Made by a program: the position numbers and the translations under genes. Below the pieces are notes generated by a model, which searched no databases, was not told the origin of the DNA, and saw nothing but the letters and a program-made list of their open reading frames with translations. A DNA stretch of 64,000 bases from JAGNHN01 sp964590645 (lineage in GTDB: Bacteria > Bacteroidota > Bacteroidia > Bacteroidales > JAGNHN01): NCBI GenBank assembly GCA_964590645.1, contig CAZPYJ010000023.1:5444-69443 (forward strand), given 5' to 3'. The first letter of the stretch is position 1. Every line of letters begins with the position of its first letter. Positions 9,202 through 17,469 of this stretch are shown here, piece by piece.

Positions 9202-10262
9202 TATCTGAATAAGAGGATATATCCGTTTCTGGCTCCCGCATTGCCATATTCATCCACATAGTCGATGCGGTAAATATATGTGCCTGTTTCCATCAGGTTG
9301 CCTGCATAGCTCCCGTCCCAGGATTCTGATATATCTTCACTCTCATAGACCGTCACTCCATCCTGTGTCTGGATTAGGATGCGGTATGCTTCGATGCCTG
9401 TTCCCTTAACCACAAAGCGATCGTTGAGGCCATCATTGTTGGGCGTAAAGGCATTGGGAATGTATATATTGGCACATTCCTGCACATTCACCCGTATGCG
9501 TGCTTCCGATTTGCGGTCGTCCTGCCGCATCACAGTCAGGTAGTACACTGTGGTATACTCGGGGTTCACAAGGATAGAGTCGCTGGTCTGTCCGTCCTCC
9601 CATTCATAAGTCAGGCCGTTGGAGGCTCCGATCATCACGCTTTCGCCCCGGCATATTGTTTGGGTTTCGCTGTATGAGATGCGGAAGGACGAGGGGTTGG
9701 TGCGGCTTCCGCTCCGAATGCGGTGGCGTTCCCAGGCATTGTCTTTCCCTGGCTCCACGCTTGCCGTCTTCTCTTCTTCCCTGGCTTTGGGTTCCCTGGC
9801 TGTTTCAGGCAGTGATTTTTTCACCTCCGTTTCCGGTTTTGGCTCCACTGTGGTCTTCTCTTCCACATTTTCTTCCGGTTTGGATATTTCGGGTTGTGCT
9901 TTGCTGGGCTCCTTTTTGGGTGTTTCAGCAAGGACAGGCTTCTCCTCTCTGTGCTGAGCAATGTGTTTGCTTGCGGGAGGCAGAGGCAATGAGGGAGGAG
10001 TGATGGCCACATCCTCTGTCACTGTTTCGTTTAAGGGAGTATACTGGACTTCTCTTGTTTGCGACATCCAGATCCCCAGGCTGACCAGGCCGGCCACCGC
10101 AGCGCCGCCAATCCACAATCTCAGTCCGCTAAGCCCTGCCTGGGGAGCGGTTCCGGGGATGGCCTCCTGCACTGCTTTCCAGACGGAGGCAGGAGGGCTG
10201 GGTTTGAACGACCCAAACGCTTTCCGGTATAAAGCACCTATATCCGTTTTTTCCTTAAGCAT
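9201..10262 (-). CDS. Single-pass membrane protein: anti-sigma-like position, TonB-like linker, C-terminal CHU_C domain
   Basis: 353 aa from ATG 10262, which overlaps the sigma factor gene by 8 bp (10280 is an alternative ATG). Order: about 40 cytosolic residues with the pattern FGSFKPSPPASVWKAVQEAI common in Bacteroidota proteins encoded after ECF sigma factors; one membrane helix (LWIGGAAVAGLVSLGIW); a ~110-residue linker rich in Pro, Lys and Glu, like the periplasm-spanning part of TonB; a small beta module with Cys; then a CHU_C domain (IYIPNAFTPNNDGLNDRFVV ... SWDGSYAGNLMETGTYIYRIDY). A helix with no cleavage site plus CHU_C suggests the domain stays in the periplasm rather than being exported. 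I infer a membrane partner or anti-sigma factor for the ECF protein, possibly sensing the T9SS. Not proven. Confidence 0.75.
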   Translation of the reverse strand: MLKEKTDIGALYRKAFGSFKPSPPASVWKAVQEAIPGTAPQAGLSGLRLWIGGAAVAGLVSLGIWMSQTREVQYTPLNETVTEDVAITPPSLPLPPASKHIAQHREEKPVLAETPKKEPSKAQPEISKPEENVEEKTTVEPKPETEVKKSLPETAREPKAREEEKTASVEPGKDNAWERHRIRSGSRTNPSSFRISYSETQTICRGESVMIGASNGLTYEWEDGQTSDSILVNPEYTTVYYLTVMRQDDRKSEARIRVNVQECANIYIPNAFTPNNDGLNDRFVVKGTGIEAYRILIQTQDGVTVYESEDISESWDGSYAGNLMETGTYIYRIDYVDEYGNAGARNGYILLFR

Positions 10263-10809
10263 CGTTGAGCGGATTTTCATTGTAAAGCGCGGTCAACTTC
10301 CTTTGCAATAATCTGCGCGCTTTAGATAATTGTGATTTTGATGTATTTACGGACACGCCAAGCATATCTGCAATTTCTTTATGGCTGTAGCCTTCTATTT
10401 CAAACAAGTTAAACACGTGGCGGTATCCTGCCGGTAAGGCCCTGAGGATTTTCATCAGGTCTTCCAGGGTGAACTGGTCGCTGCTGAACATCTCATCCGA
10501 GCTGCCATCAAACAGATCATCCAGATCTGTGTGATAATAGTGTTTGCGATGGTCGCGGTGATAGTTCAGGGAGGTGGTCACCATAATCCGGCGAATCCAT
10601 CCCTCCAGGGAACCTTCGTTGCGAAAATCGCCCAATTTGCCAAAGACCTTGATAAAGCCTTCCTGCAGTGCATCCTCAGCCTGATCTTCCGAGGTAAAAT
10701 ACCGCTGACACACGCCGAACATTGTGGGTGCAAACTTTCGGTAGAGCATTTTTTGGTATTTACGCTTTCCCTTTAAACAACCTTCTATGATCTCCTCTTC
10801 AGAAAGCAT
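10255..10809 (-). CDS. ECF-type RNA polymerase sigma factor
   Basis: 184 aa. Region 2 is at about residues 18-90 (YRKFAPTMFGVCQRYFTSEDQAEDALQEGFIKVF ... SLEGWIRRIMVTTSLNYHRDH) and region 4 at 115-175 (LRALPAGYRHVFNLFEIEGYSHKEIADMLGVSVNTSKSQLSKARRLL, a clear HTH). It redirects core polymerase to target promoters. It lies 70 bp after the catalytic M16 gene and overlaps the membrane-protein gene, the usual arrangement for an ECF factor and its membrane regulator. I see no TAnnTTTG box in the 70 bp before it. Confidence 0.93.
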   Translation of the reverse strand: MLSEEEIIEGCLKGKRKYQKMLYRKFAPTMFGVCQRYFTSEDQAEDALQEGFIKVFGKLGDFRNEGSLEGWIRRIMVTTSLNYHRDHRKHYYHTDLDDLFDGSSDEMFSSDQFTLEDLMKILRALPAGYRHVFNLFEIEGYSHKEIADMLGVSVNTSKSQLSKARRLLQRKLTALYNENPLNDA

Positions 10810-10879
10810 TCCTGTTCGGTTGGGGGGAAGACACTACAATCCTCTTTTTAGTTGTCTGCCCGTGCATCATTGCCCTTTT

Positions 10880-12118
10880 CTAATTTTTCGGAGTGATGAT
10901 CAGGCTGGAAGCATTCTCTGCCCTGAATATCTGCTGAGCAGAATGCAGCAAATCGGTGGGTTTTACCTCCAGATAGCGTTCCAGCAGGGTATTATACCTG
11001 CCTGCATCACCCGTGTTTTCATAATAGGCCAGGTTCAGTGCCCTTTCCGCCAGGCTCAGTGCACTGAAAGACAAGGTGCTTTCCAGCTTATGCCTGACCT
11101 TTTGCAACTCTCTGTCTGTTACACATTTTTCGGTCAGGCGCTGCACTTCCTCATCGAGGGCCTGCAGGGCTTCTTCCCAGCTGACTTCCTCTGCAACCCT
11201 GCCCTGCAAAGCCCACAGGCCAGGGTCGAGATCGCCACTCAGATGGGTGGAGATATCATTGAAGAGGCTGCGCTCCTTCACGAGCCGGCGGTACAGCCTG
11301 GAAGACTCCCCGGAGCTCAGGATATCGGAGAGCAGGTCCGCAGCAAAAAAGGATTCTTCCATCCTTCCGCCCATTTTAAAAACCCGGAACAGGGCTTCTG
11401 CGGGAACCTCCCTCTGCACCTCCAGCCATCGGGCTTCGGTCTGGGGCGGTTCTGCCGGCAGGTTCCGCTTCACTTTGGGTGGAGAAGGGATGTCTCCGAA
11501 CCAATACTCTGCCAGGGTAAAGACTTTATCCGGCTTTACATTGCCGGCCACAGAAAGGACCGCATTGGCAGGATGATAAAACCGCCGGTAGAAAGCCTCC
11601 ACTTCCCCAAGGCTTGCCGCTTCAATATGAGAGGGGTGCATTCCGATGGCGGGCCAACGGTAAGGATGTCTGGAATAAGCCAGTGGCCTAAGCAACAGCC
11701 AGGCATCCCCGTAAGGCTGATTCAGATAGCGTTGGCGAAACTCTTCCACGACCACGGATTTTTGTGTTTTCAGCCCCTGGGGCTGCATATCCAGGGCGAA
11801 CATCCGGTCCGATTCCAGCCAGAAGGCTGTTTCCAGGGCTCCGGCCGGCATCGTAAGATAATAATTGGTGATGTCGCTGCTGGTGAAGGCATTGTTCTCA
11901 CCTCCGGCAGCCTCTACGTGGTGGTCATAGGCTGGTATATGAGCAGAGCCGCCAAACATCAAATGCTCAAATAAGTGAGCAAATCCGGTCCGGTTCGGGT
12001 CCTCATCGCGGGAACCCACATCATAAAGCACATTGACACAAACCAGCGGGGTGGTGAGGTCGGTATGACAAATTACCTTCAGGCCATTGGCCAGTTGATG
12101 TCGCTCAAATCCGATCAT
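10880..12118 (-). CDS. M16 family zinc metallopeptidase (catalytic chain)
   Basis: 412 aa. The inverted zinc motif HXXEH is present as H48-L-F-E-H52 (GFAHLFEHLMFGG), followed by the conserved GGENNAFTSSDITNYYLTMP. The C-terminal half has the second M16 fold (FKMGGRMEESFFAADLLSDILSSGESSRLYRRLV). These enzymes cut unfolded or small peptides inside a closed chamber, usually as a pair with a chain supplying Arg/Tyr. That chain is encoded at 7828-9201 in the same run, with the sigma factor and membrane protein in between. No signal peptide is evident, which fits cytosolic action or an unrecognised export route. First gene of the operon, with a -7 box at 12150-12157. Confidence 0.93.
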   Translation of the reverse strand: MIGFERHQLANGLKVICHTDLTTPLVCVNVLYDVGSRDEDPNRTGFAHLFEHLMFGGSAHIPAYDHHVEAAGGENNAFTSSDITNYYLTMPAGALETAFWLESDRMFALDMQPQGLKTQKSVVVEEFRQRYLNQPYGDAWLLLRPLAYSRHPYRWPAIGMHPSHIEAASLGEVEAFYRRFYHPANAVLSVAGNVKPDKVFTLAEYWFGDIPSPPKVKRNLPAEPPQTEARWLEVQREVPAEALFRVFKMGGRMEESFFAADLLSDILSSGESSRLYRRLVKERSLFNDISTHLSGDLDPGLWALQGRVAEEVSWEEALQALDEEVQRLTEKCVTDRELQKVRHKLESTLSFSALSLAERALNLAYYENTGDAGRYNTLLERYLEVKPTDLLHSAQQIFRAENASSLIITPKN

Positions 12119-12149
12119 AATGCTAATTCTCCATTGTCCCGGGACACTG

Positions 12150-12157
12150 CAAACATA
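12150..12157 (-). promoter_or_regulatory. -7 box of the M16/ECF operon
   Basis: TATGTTTG on the minus strand, 31 nt before ATG 12118. Confidence 0.55.
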
Positions 12158-12211
12158 GGGAAAAGTAGGATGCCGGAGCCAAGCCGGGCCTTCGTCTGCT
12201 TTATACTCTGT

Positions 12212-12236
12212 TCACCTGTTCCGCGCACGCAGGTGA
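12212..12236. promoter_or_regulatory. Inverted repeat between divergent promoters
   Basis: TCACCTG (12212-12218), 11-nt spacer, CAGGTGA (12230-12236). It lies between the M16 -7 box and the glyA -7 box, 31 bp upstream of the latter. It could be an operator or a chance hairpin. Confidence 0.35.
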
Positions 12237-12267
12237 GGCCAGCACATCCGGACAGGGGAAATATTTT

Positions 12268-12275
12268 TACCTTTG
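12268..12275 (+). promoter_or_regulatory. -7 box of glyA
   Basis: TACCTTTG, 45 nt before the ATG at 12321. Confidence 0.55.
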
Positions 12276-12320
12276 CCTTCTTCCGTGTAAAATGATCAAA
12301 CCAACAAAAGCATATACACA

Positions 12321-13601
12321 ATGAAAAGAGATGATGCGATTTTCAGGCTGATTGAAAAGGAAAAACAGCGCCAGATGCACGGCATTGAACTCATCGCCTC
12401 CGAGAACTTTGTCAGTGAGCAGGTTCTGGAAGCTATGGGATCCGTGATGACCAATAAATATGCAGAGGGCTACCCCGGCAAACGCTATTATGGCGGATGT
12501 GAGGTGGTGGACGAAAGCGAGCAGCTGGCCATCGATCGCCTGAAGGAGCTTTTCGGAGCCTCCTGGGCCAACGTACAACCCCATTCGGGCGCCCAGGCCA
12601 ATATGGCGGTGATGCTGGCTGTGCTTCAACCCGGCGATCCCATTATGGGCCTGGACCTTTCACACGGCGGCCATCTTTCCCACGGATCCCACGTCAATTC
12701 ATCCGGTATCCTCTACCGTCCGCTTGCATACACCCTGAATCAGGAGACCGGCTTGCTTGATTACGACCAGATGGAAGAAACCGCCCTGCGTGAAAAGCCA
12801 AAGCTGATCATCGCAGGTGCTTCAGCCTACAGCCGTGACTGGGACTATGCCCGGATGCGGAACATCGCCGACCAGGTTGGAGCTATTCTGCTGGCAGACA
12901 TCGCCCATCCTGCCGGTCTCATCGCCAAGGGTTTACTCAATAATCCCCTGCCCCATTGCCACGTGGTGACTTCCACCACCCATAAAACCCTGCGTGGCCC
13001 GCGCGGAGGGATCATTATGATGGGGCAGGACTTTGACAATCCCTGGGGCAAAACCACCCCCAAAGGCGCCATCCGTTCGATGAGCAGCCTGCTCGACAGT
13101 GCCGTATTCCCCGGTGTGCAAGGCGGACCGCTCGAACACGTCATCGCAGCCAAAGCCGTAGCCTTCGGAGAAGCCCTCAGCAAAGAGTTCAGGGAATATA
13201 TGGAACAGGTCAGAAAGAATGCCAATGTGATGGCACAGGCATTTGTTGACCTTGGATACCACGTGATCTCCGACGGAACAGATAATCACCTGATGCTCAT
13301 TGATCTGCGCAGCAAATTTCCCGATATCACCGGAAAGCTGGTGGAAAACACCCTGGTGAAGGCAGATATCACCGTCAACAAGAATATGGTTCCTTTTGAC
13401 TCCCGCAGTCCCTTCCAGACCTCCGGACTCAGGGTGGGTACCCCGGCGGTGACCACCCGTGGGCTGAAAGAAGAACAAATGCCTGCCATCGCAGCGCTCA
13501 TTGATAAGGTTATCTCCGATATTGAAGATGAGAAAGTGCTGGCAGAGGTGAAGAAAGAGGTGAATGCGATGATGGCACAATACCCGCTTTTTGCCTATTG
13601 A
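12321..13601 (+). CDS. glyA: Serine hydroxymethyltransferase
   Basis: 426 aa, full length. It converts serine and tetrahydrofolate to glycine and 5,10-methylene-THF and is the main one-carbon source; PLP enzyme, cytoplasmic. Signatures: IELIASENFVS near the N-terminus, YAEGYPGKRYYGG, QPHSGAQANMAV, the PLP-binding loop VVTSTTHKTLRGPRGG with Lys222, and a C-terminal GTPAVTTRG. A single-gene unit by spacing: the next gene has its own promoter box 50 bp later. Confidence 0.98.
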   Translation: MKRDDAIFRLIEKEKQRQMHGIELIASENFVSEQVLEAMGSVMTNKYAEGYPGKRYYGGCEVVDESEQLAIDRLKELFGASWANVQPHSGAQANMAVMLAVLQPGDPIMGLDLSHGGHLSHGSHVNSSGILYRPLAYTLNQETGLLDYDQMEETALREKPKLIIAGASAYSRDWDYARMRNIADQVGAILLADIAHPAGLIAKGLLNNPLPHCHVVTSTTHKTLRGPRGGIIMMGQDFDNPWGKTTPKGAIRSMSSLLDSAVFPGVQGGPLEHVIAAKAVAFGEALSKEFREYMEQVRKNANVMAQAFVDLGYHVISDGTDNHLMLIDLRSKFPDITGKLVENTLVKADITVNKNMVPFDSRSPFQTSGLRVGTPAVTTRGLKEEQMPAIAALIDKVISDIEDEKVLAEVKKEVNAMMAQYPLFAY

Positions 13602-13651
13602 ACCACTTCTTGCCTTAAGCAAGTGAGCAAGGAATAATAAGCCTGATTTTG

Positions 13652-13659
13652 TACTTTTG
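13652..13659 (+). promoter_or_regulatory. -7 box of the sixA-ppk-ppx run, nearly leaderless
   Basis: TACTTTTG ends only 6 nt before the ATG at 13666, so the transcript would have at most a very short leader. A TTG at 13657 that would extend the frame lies inside the box. Confidence 0.6.
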
Positions 13660-13665
13660 AGGGCA

Positions 13666-14160
13666 ATGAAAACCCTCTACCTCCTCCGTCACGCCAAATC
13701 GTCCTGGGACAAGCCCTCCCTTTCCGATCTGCAACGCCCCCTTCTTCCCGAAGGAATTGCCCGCACAGAAAAGCTATGCCGCTTTATGCGTGAGCAAAAC
13801 ATCCGGCCCGGCATCATCCTTTGCAGCCCGGCAGTCCGTACACACGAAACCGCCAAACTCATTGCCACGGCCACTGGATACCCATCCGGGGATATCCATA
13901 TCAAAGACCCGATCTACTTCGGCACAGCTGAGCAGATCTGGGATCTGCTTTTCGAAATTCCTGAAAGCATTGAATCTGCGATGATTGTGGGACACAATCC
14001 TGTTCTGACCTGGATGGCCAACAGCCTGCTTGGGCACCCCATTGATAATCTGCCCACCACCGGGCTGGCTGCCTTCCGTTTCCATACCGACCAATGGACA
14101 CAGCTGTTTCTTGCTGCGAAAGAAACCTTATTTCTCACTTATCCGAAATACCTCCCTTAA
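13666..14160 (+). CDS. SixA-like histidine phosphatase
   Basis: 164 aa from ATG 13666 (MKTLYLLRHAKSSWDKPS). The RHxxS phosphohistidine motif at residues 8-12 and the second conserved His in VGHNP place it in the histidine phosphatase superfamily, branch SixA. SixA in E. coli acts on a phosphohistidine protein; the Bacteroidota members are not well characterised. It is separated from ppk1 by 11 bp and so is probably co-transcribed with it, suggesting a link to polyphosphate or phosphate control. That link is inference from position. Confidence 0.88.
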   Translation: MKTLYLLRHAKSSWDKPSLSDLQRPLLPEGIARTEKLCRFMREQNIRPGIILCSPAVRTHETAKLIATATGYPSGDIHIKDPIYFGTAEQIWDLLFEIPESIESAMIVGHNPVLTWMANSLLGHPIDNLPTTGLAAFRFHTDQWTQLFLAAKETLFLTYPKYLP

Positions 14161-14171
14161 TCAGATCAAGT

Positions 14172-16229
14172 ATGCCAGACCTGGAAAAATATTTCACCAA
14201 CCGGGAGATCAGTTGGTTACACTTCAACGAAAGGGTTTTGCAGGAAGCCTCCGATCCCAGTGTACCTTTGATCGAGCGCTTCAAATTCCTGGGCATATAC
14301 TCCAATAACCTCGATGAGTTTTACCGTGTCAGGGTAGCCACCCTCCGCAGGATATCACAGCTGCCCAAAGCCAATAAACGCCATCTGGATATCGATGCCA
14401 AAAAGATTCTGAAGGAAATCAATGCCCTCGATACCAAGTTGCAGGAAAGATTCACCGCCACCTATCAGGCTTTACTTCAGGAACTGGAACAGCTCGATAT
14501 CTTTATGGTGAATGAGAAGAACCTTCACGAACAACACGCCTGGTTCATCAAAAAGTACTTTGAAGAGGAAGTACGCCCCCACCTCTTCCCCATAATGCTC
14601 AACAACCTCAGGTCGGCCAATTCCCTGCAGGATAAATCCGTGTATCTGGCCATTGACCTGAAGAGTTCCTCCCTGAATATCAAAGAACGTTTTGCCCTGA
14701 TACAGGTACCTACCGGACGTTTGTCCCGCTTTGTCATTCTTCCATCCATTGATCAGAAGAGATTTATCATTCTGCTTGACGATGTGATCCGTTTTTGCCT
14801 GGATGATATTTTCTCGGTATACGGTTATGACCAATATGAAGCCTATACCATCAAGTTTACCCGGGATGCGGAGCTGGATATTGACAACGACATCTCCAGA
14901 AGCTTTATGGAAACAATGTCGCTGAGCTTGAAGCAAAGGGTGGAGAACCAGCCTGTAAGGTTTATCTACGATCGTTCGATGCCGGAGTCACTGCTGGGGA
15001 TTGTGACCAAGAAGTTCAACATTACAGAGCACGACAGCCTCGCCCCGCGGGGCAGGTATCATAACTTCAAGGACTTTATGACCTTTCCCAACGTCGGACC
15101 CAAGAATCTGGAATACAGTTCAAACCCGCCCCTGCCTCATCCTCAGCTGCCTCCCCACCGGAGTATTATCAGCAGCATTAAGAAGCGGGATATGATGCTG
15201 CATTATCCCTACCAGACCTTTCATTATGCCATTGAGTTGATCCGGGAGGCTTCCATCGACCCGAAGGTCAGGGCCATCAAGATGACCTTGTACCGGGTAG
15301 CCCGCGAATCCAATGTCATTGGTGCCCTGATCAATGCAGCCCGCAACGGGAAGGAAGTCACCGTCTTTCTCGAGGTACAGGCCCGATTTGATGAGGAGGC
15401 AAATATTTACTGGTCGGAGCGGCTGCAGGAGGAGGGGGTGAGGATTATCCAAACCATCCCGGGCTATAAAGTACACGCCAAGCTCCTGCTCATCCGCCGG
15501 AAAGAAGGCGATGAAAATGTGTATTATGCTTACGTGGGTACGGGTAATTTTCACGAAGGGACAGCAAGGGTATATGCTGACGATGCTCTGCTCACTGCCA
15601 ACCCTGCCATTGCTGCCGATGTGAATAAGGTTTTTCACCTCCTGGAAGAAAAGTTTAACCGTCCTTCTTTCGATAAGCTCATTGTGGCGCCCTTTCATAT
15701 GCGCACTTTTTTTCTGCGGCAACTCAATTTCGAGATGGTACAGGCGCGCAAGGGAAAAGAAGCCTGGGCCATCATCAAACTGAACAGTCTGGTGGATGAG
15801 GAGATTGTAAGAAAGCTCTACCGGGCCAGTCAGGCAGGAGTGAAAATCAGGCTGATCATCCGGGGCATCTGTGTCCTCCAGCCAGGCATCCCGGGCATCA
15901 GTGAAAACATTGAGGCGATCAGCATTGTGGACAAATACCTGGAGCACTCCAGGGTGTTCATTTTTCATCACGGGGGAGAGGAACGCATTTTCATTTCTTC
16001 GGCCGATTGGATGACCCGCAATTTTGATCATCGCATCGAGGTGGCCTGTCCGGTGGAAGATCCCCACATCAGAGAGGAGCTCAGGACTATGCTTGACATT
16101 CAATGGAAGGATAACTGCAAAGCCCGCCTCCTTCAGCCGGACGCGCTCAATATGTACCGTAAAGTGGAAGAGAAAGAAAGCCTGCGCTCCCAGCTGGCCA
16201 TTTATCATTATTTCAGAAAACGAATCTGA
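14172..16229 (+). CDS. ppk1: Polyphosphate kinase 1
   Basis: 685 aa from ATG 14172 (MPDLEKYFTNREISWLHFNERVLQEA), the normal PPK1 length. A longer frame starts 26 codons earlier inside sixA and is not needed. The enzyme reversibly moves the gamma-phosphate of ATP onto inorganic polyphosphate through a phosphohistidine. Visible: N-domain, head domain, and the two phospholipase-D-like C domains with the catalytic His435 in GYKVHAKLLL and a second His in VFIFHHGGEERIFISSADWM. Next to ppx, as often seen, so synthesis and breakdown are co-encoded. Confidence 0.97.
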   Translation: MPDLEKYFTNREISWLHFNERVLQEASDPSVPLIERFKFLGIYSNNLDEFYRVRVATLRRISQLPKANKRHLDIDAKKILKEINALDTKLQERFTATYQALLQELEQLDIFMVNEKNLHEQHAWFIKKYFEEEVRPHLFPIMLNNLRSANSLQDKSVYLAIDLKSSSLNIKERFALIQVPTGRLSRFVILPSIDQKRFIILLDDVIRFCLDDIFSVYGYDQYEAYTIKFTRDAELDIDNDISRSFMETMSLSLKQRVENQPVRFIYDRSMPESLLGIVTKKFNITEHDSLAPRGRYHNFKDFMTFPNVGPKNLEYSSNPPLPHPQLPPHRSIISSIKKRDMMLHYPYQTFHYAIELIREASIDPKVRAIKMTLYRVARESNVIGALINAARNGKEVTVFLEVQARFDEEANIYWSERLQEEGVRIIQTIPGYKVHAKLLLIRRKEGDENVYYAYVGTGNFHEGTARVYADDALLTANPAIAADVNKVFHLLEEKFNRPSFDKLIVAPFHMRTFFLRQLNFEMVQARKGKEAWAIIKLNSLVDEEIVRKLYRASQAGVKIRLIIRGICVLQPGIPGISENIEAISIVDKYLEHSRVFIFHHGGEERIFISSADWMTRNFDHRIEVACPVEDPHIREELRTMLDIQWKDNCKARLLQPDALNMYRKVEEKESLRSQLAIYHYFRKRI

Positions 16230-16240
16230 CCCAGTACAGT

Positions 16241-17140
16241 ATGCTATTTGCTGCCATTGATATCGGATCCAACGCAGCCAGGCTGCTCTTTGCCAATGTA
16301 TTTGAAGGACAGGGGCGTGTGCGCCCCGACAAGGCAAGTCTGTTGCGGGTACCCATCAGGCTGGGGCTGGATGTTTTTGAAACCGGAGTAATCGGCCCGA
16401 AAAGGGTAGAGATGCTGATGGATACGATGATGGCTTTTCGTCTCCTGATCGGGGTTTATCAACCCCTCAGTATAGCTGCCTGTGCCACCGCGGCAATGCG
16501 GGAAGCGGAGAATGGCCAGGAATTACTGAGGACCATTGTAAAGAAAACCGGTATCCCCCTGAAAATCATTGATGGAATTGAAGAAGCGCGCATCATCAGC
16601 AGTTTCAATGCTATGATGATCAAGAATGAGGAAGCACGGCATCATCTCTTTGTGGATGTGGGCGGGGGATCCACTGAGCTTACTCTGATGAGCGGGGCTG
16701 ATTTTGAGGTATCGGGCTCTTTTCGGATTGGAACCATCCGACTGCTGCAGCAGGATGTGGAAAAAACGGAATGGGAACGCCTGCAAAACTGGCTGAAATA
16801 TCATACGCGGGGTATAGAGGGAATGCGCCTGGTGGGCTCAGGGGGAAATATCAATAAGCTGACCAAATTATACGGCGATTACAGCCAAAACACCCTCAGC
16901 CTTCCACAACTCAGCGCAGGAGAGGCAGCCCTCAAAGCAATGAGCCTGGCTGAACGTATTTCCGTGCTGGGCCTTCGGCCCGACCGGGCTGATGTCATCC
17001 TCCCGGCAGCCAGGATCTATCGCAAGACTATGAAATGGAGCGGCGTAGAGGAGATCTTCGCTCCCAAAATCGGGCTGGTTGACGGGCTGGTACTGATGCA
17101 ATATGCAGAATGGAAACAACAAAGCGACAGCCAAAGCTGA
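16241..17140 (+). CDS. ppx: Exopolyphosphatase / Ppx-GppA family phosphatase
   Basis: 299 aa. ASKHA-fold motifs: AAIDIGSNAARLLFA at the start, ACATAAMREAENG, and the second phosphate loop LFVDVGGGSTELTLM. It is a short form with only the two-lobed catalytic core and no C-terminal HD-like domain. Likely removes terminal phosphates from polyphosphate or hydrolyses pppGpp; family members do one or both. 11 bp after ppk1, so the same transcript. Confidence 0.9.
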   Translation: MLFAAIDIGSNAARLLFANVFEGQGRVRPDKASLLRVPIRLGLDVFETGVIGPKRVEMLMDTMMAFRLLIGVYQPLSIAACATAAMREAENGQELLRTIVKKTGIPLKIIDGIEEARIISSFNAMMIKNEEARHHLFVDVGGGSTELTLMSGADFEVSGSFRIGTIRLLQQDVEKTEWERLQNWLKYHTRGIEGMRLVGSGGNINKLTKLYGDYSQNTLSLPQLSAGEAALKAMSLAERISVLGLRPDRADVILPAARIYRKTMKWSGVEEIFAPKIGLVDGLVLMQYAEWKQQSDSQS

Positions 17141-17148
17141 ATACTTGA

Positions 17149-17156
17149 TATCTTTG
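17149..17156 (+). promoter_or_regulatory. -7 box directly before the DivIC/FtsB gene
   Basis: TATCTTTG ends 4 nt before the ATG at 17161, implying a leaderless or near-leaderless mRNA from this internal promoter. Confidence 0.55.
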
Positions 17157-17160
17157 AAAA

Positions 17161-17469
17161 ATGAAAAAGCTGAAAGCTGTCTTCCGCTTTCTTTCCAACA
17201 AATATATCTACACCTCCCTGGCTTTTCTGGTGTGGATTACCGCCTTCGATCGCAATAACCTCATCCGCCAGTATAAACTCACCCAGGAACTGAAGATGCT
17301 GCAGAAGGAAAAGCAGCATTACCTGGAAGAGATCCGTAAGGACAGCATCGCAATGGTGGAATTACTGGGCAGTATGGAAAAACTTGAGAAGTTCGGGCGG
17401 GAAAGGTATTTGATGAAGAAAGAGGAGGAGGAGATTTTTCTGATCATCCGCCAGGGTGAGGATCAATAG
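17161..17469 (+). CDS. DivIC/FtsB-like septum formation initiator
   Basis: 102 aa. A short cytosolic N-terminus, one membrane helix (YIYTSLAFLVWITAF, residues 14-28), then a coiled coil (LTQELKMLQKEKQHYLEEIRKDS) and the family ending LEKFGRERYLMKKEEEEIFLI. FtsB/DivIC joins FtsL and FtsQ/DivIB in the divisome. It follows ppx by 20 bp and has its own promoter box. Its last 7 bp overlap the end of the convergent priA gene. Confidence 0.88.
   Translation: MKKLKAVFRFLSNKYIYTSLAFLVWITAFDRNNLIRQYKLTQELKMLQKEKQHYLEEIRKDSIAMVELLGSMEKLEKFGRERYLMKKEEEEIFLIIRQGEDQ

Noticed and set aside
15120..16337. 405-codon minus-strand frame opposite ppk1
   Set aside because: Shadow of ppk1; no recognisable domain and no promoter box.
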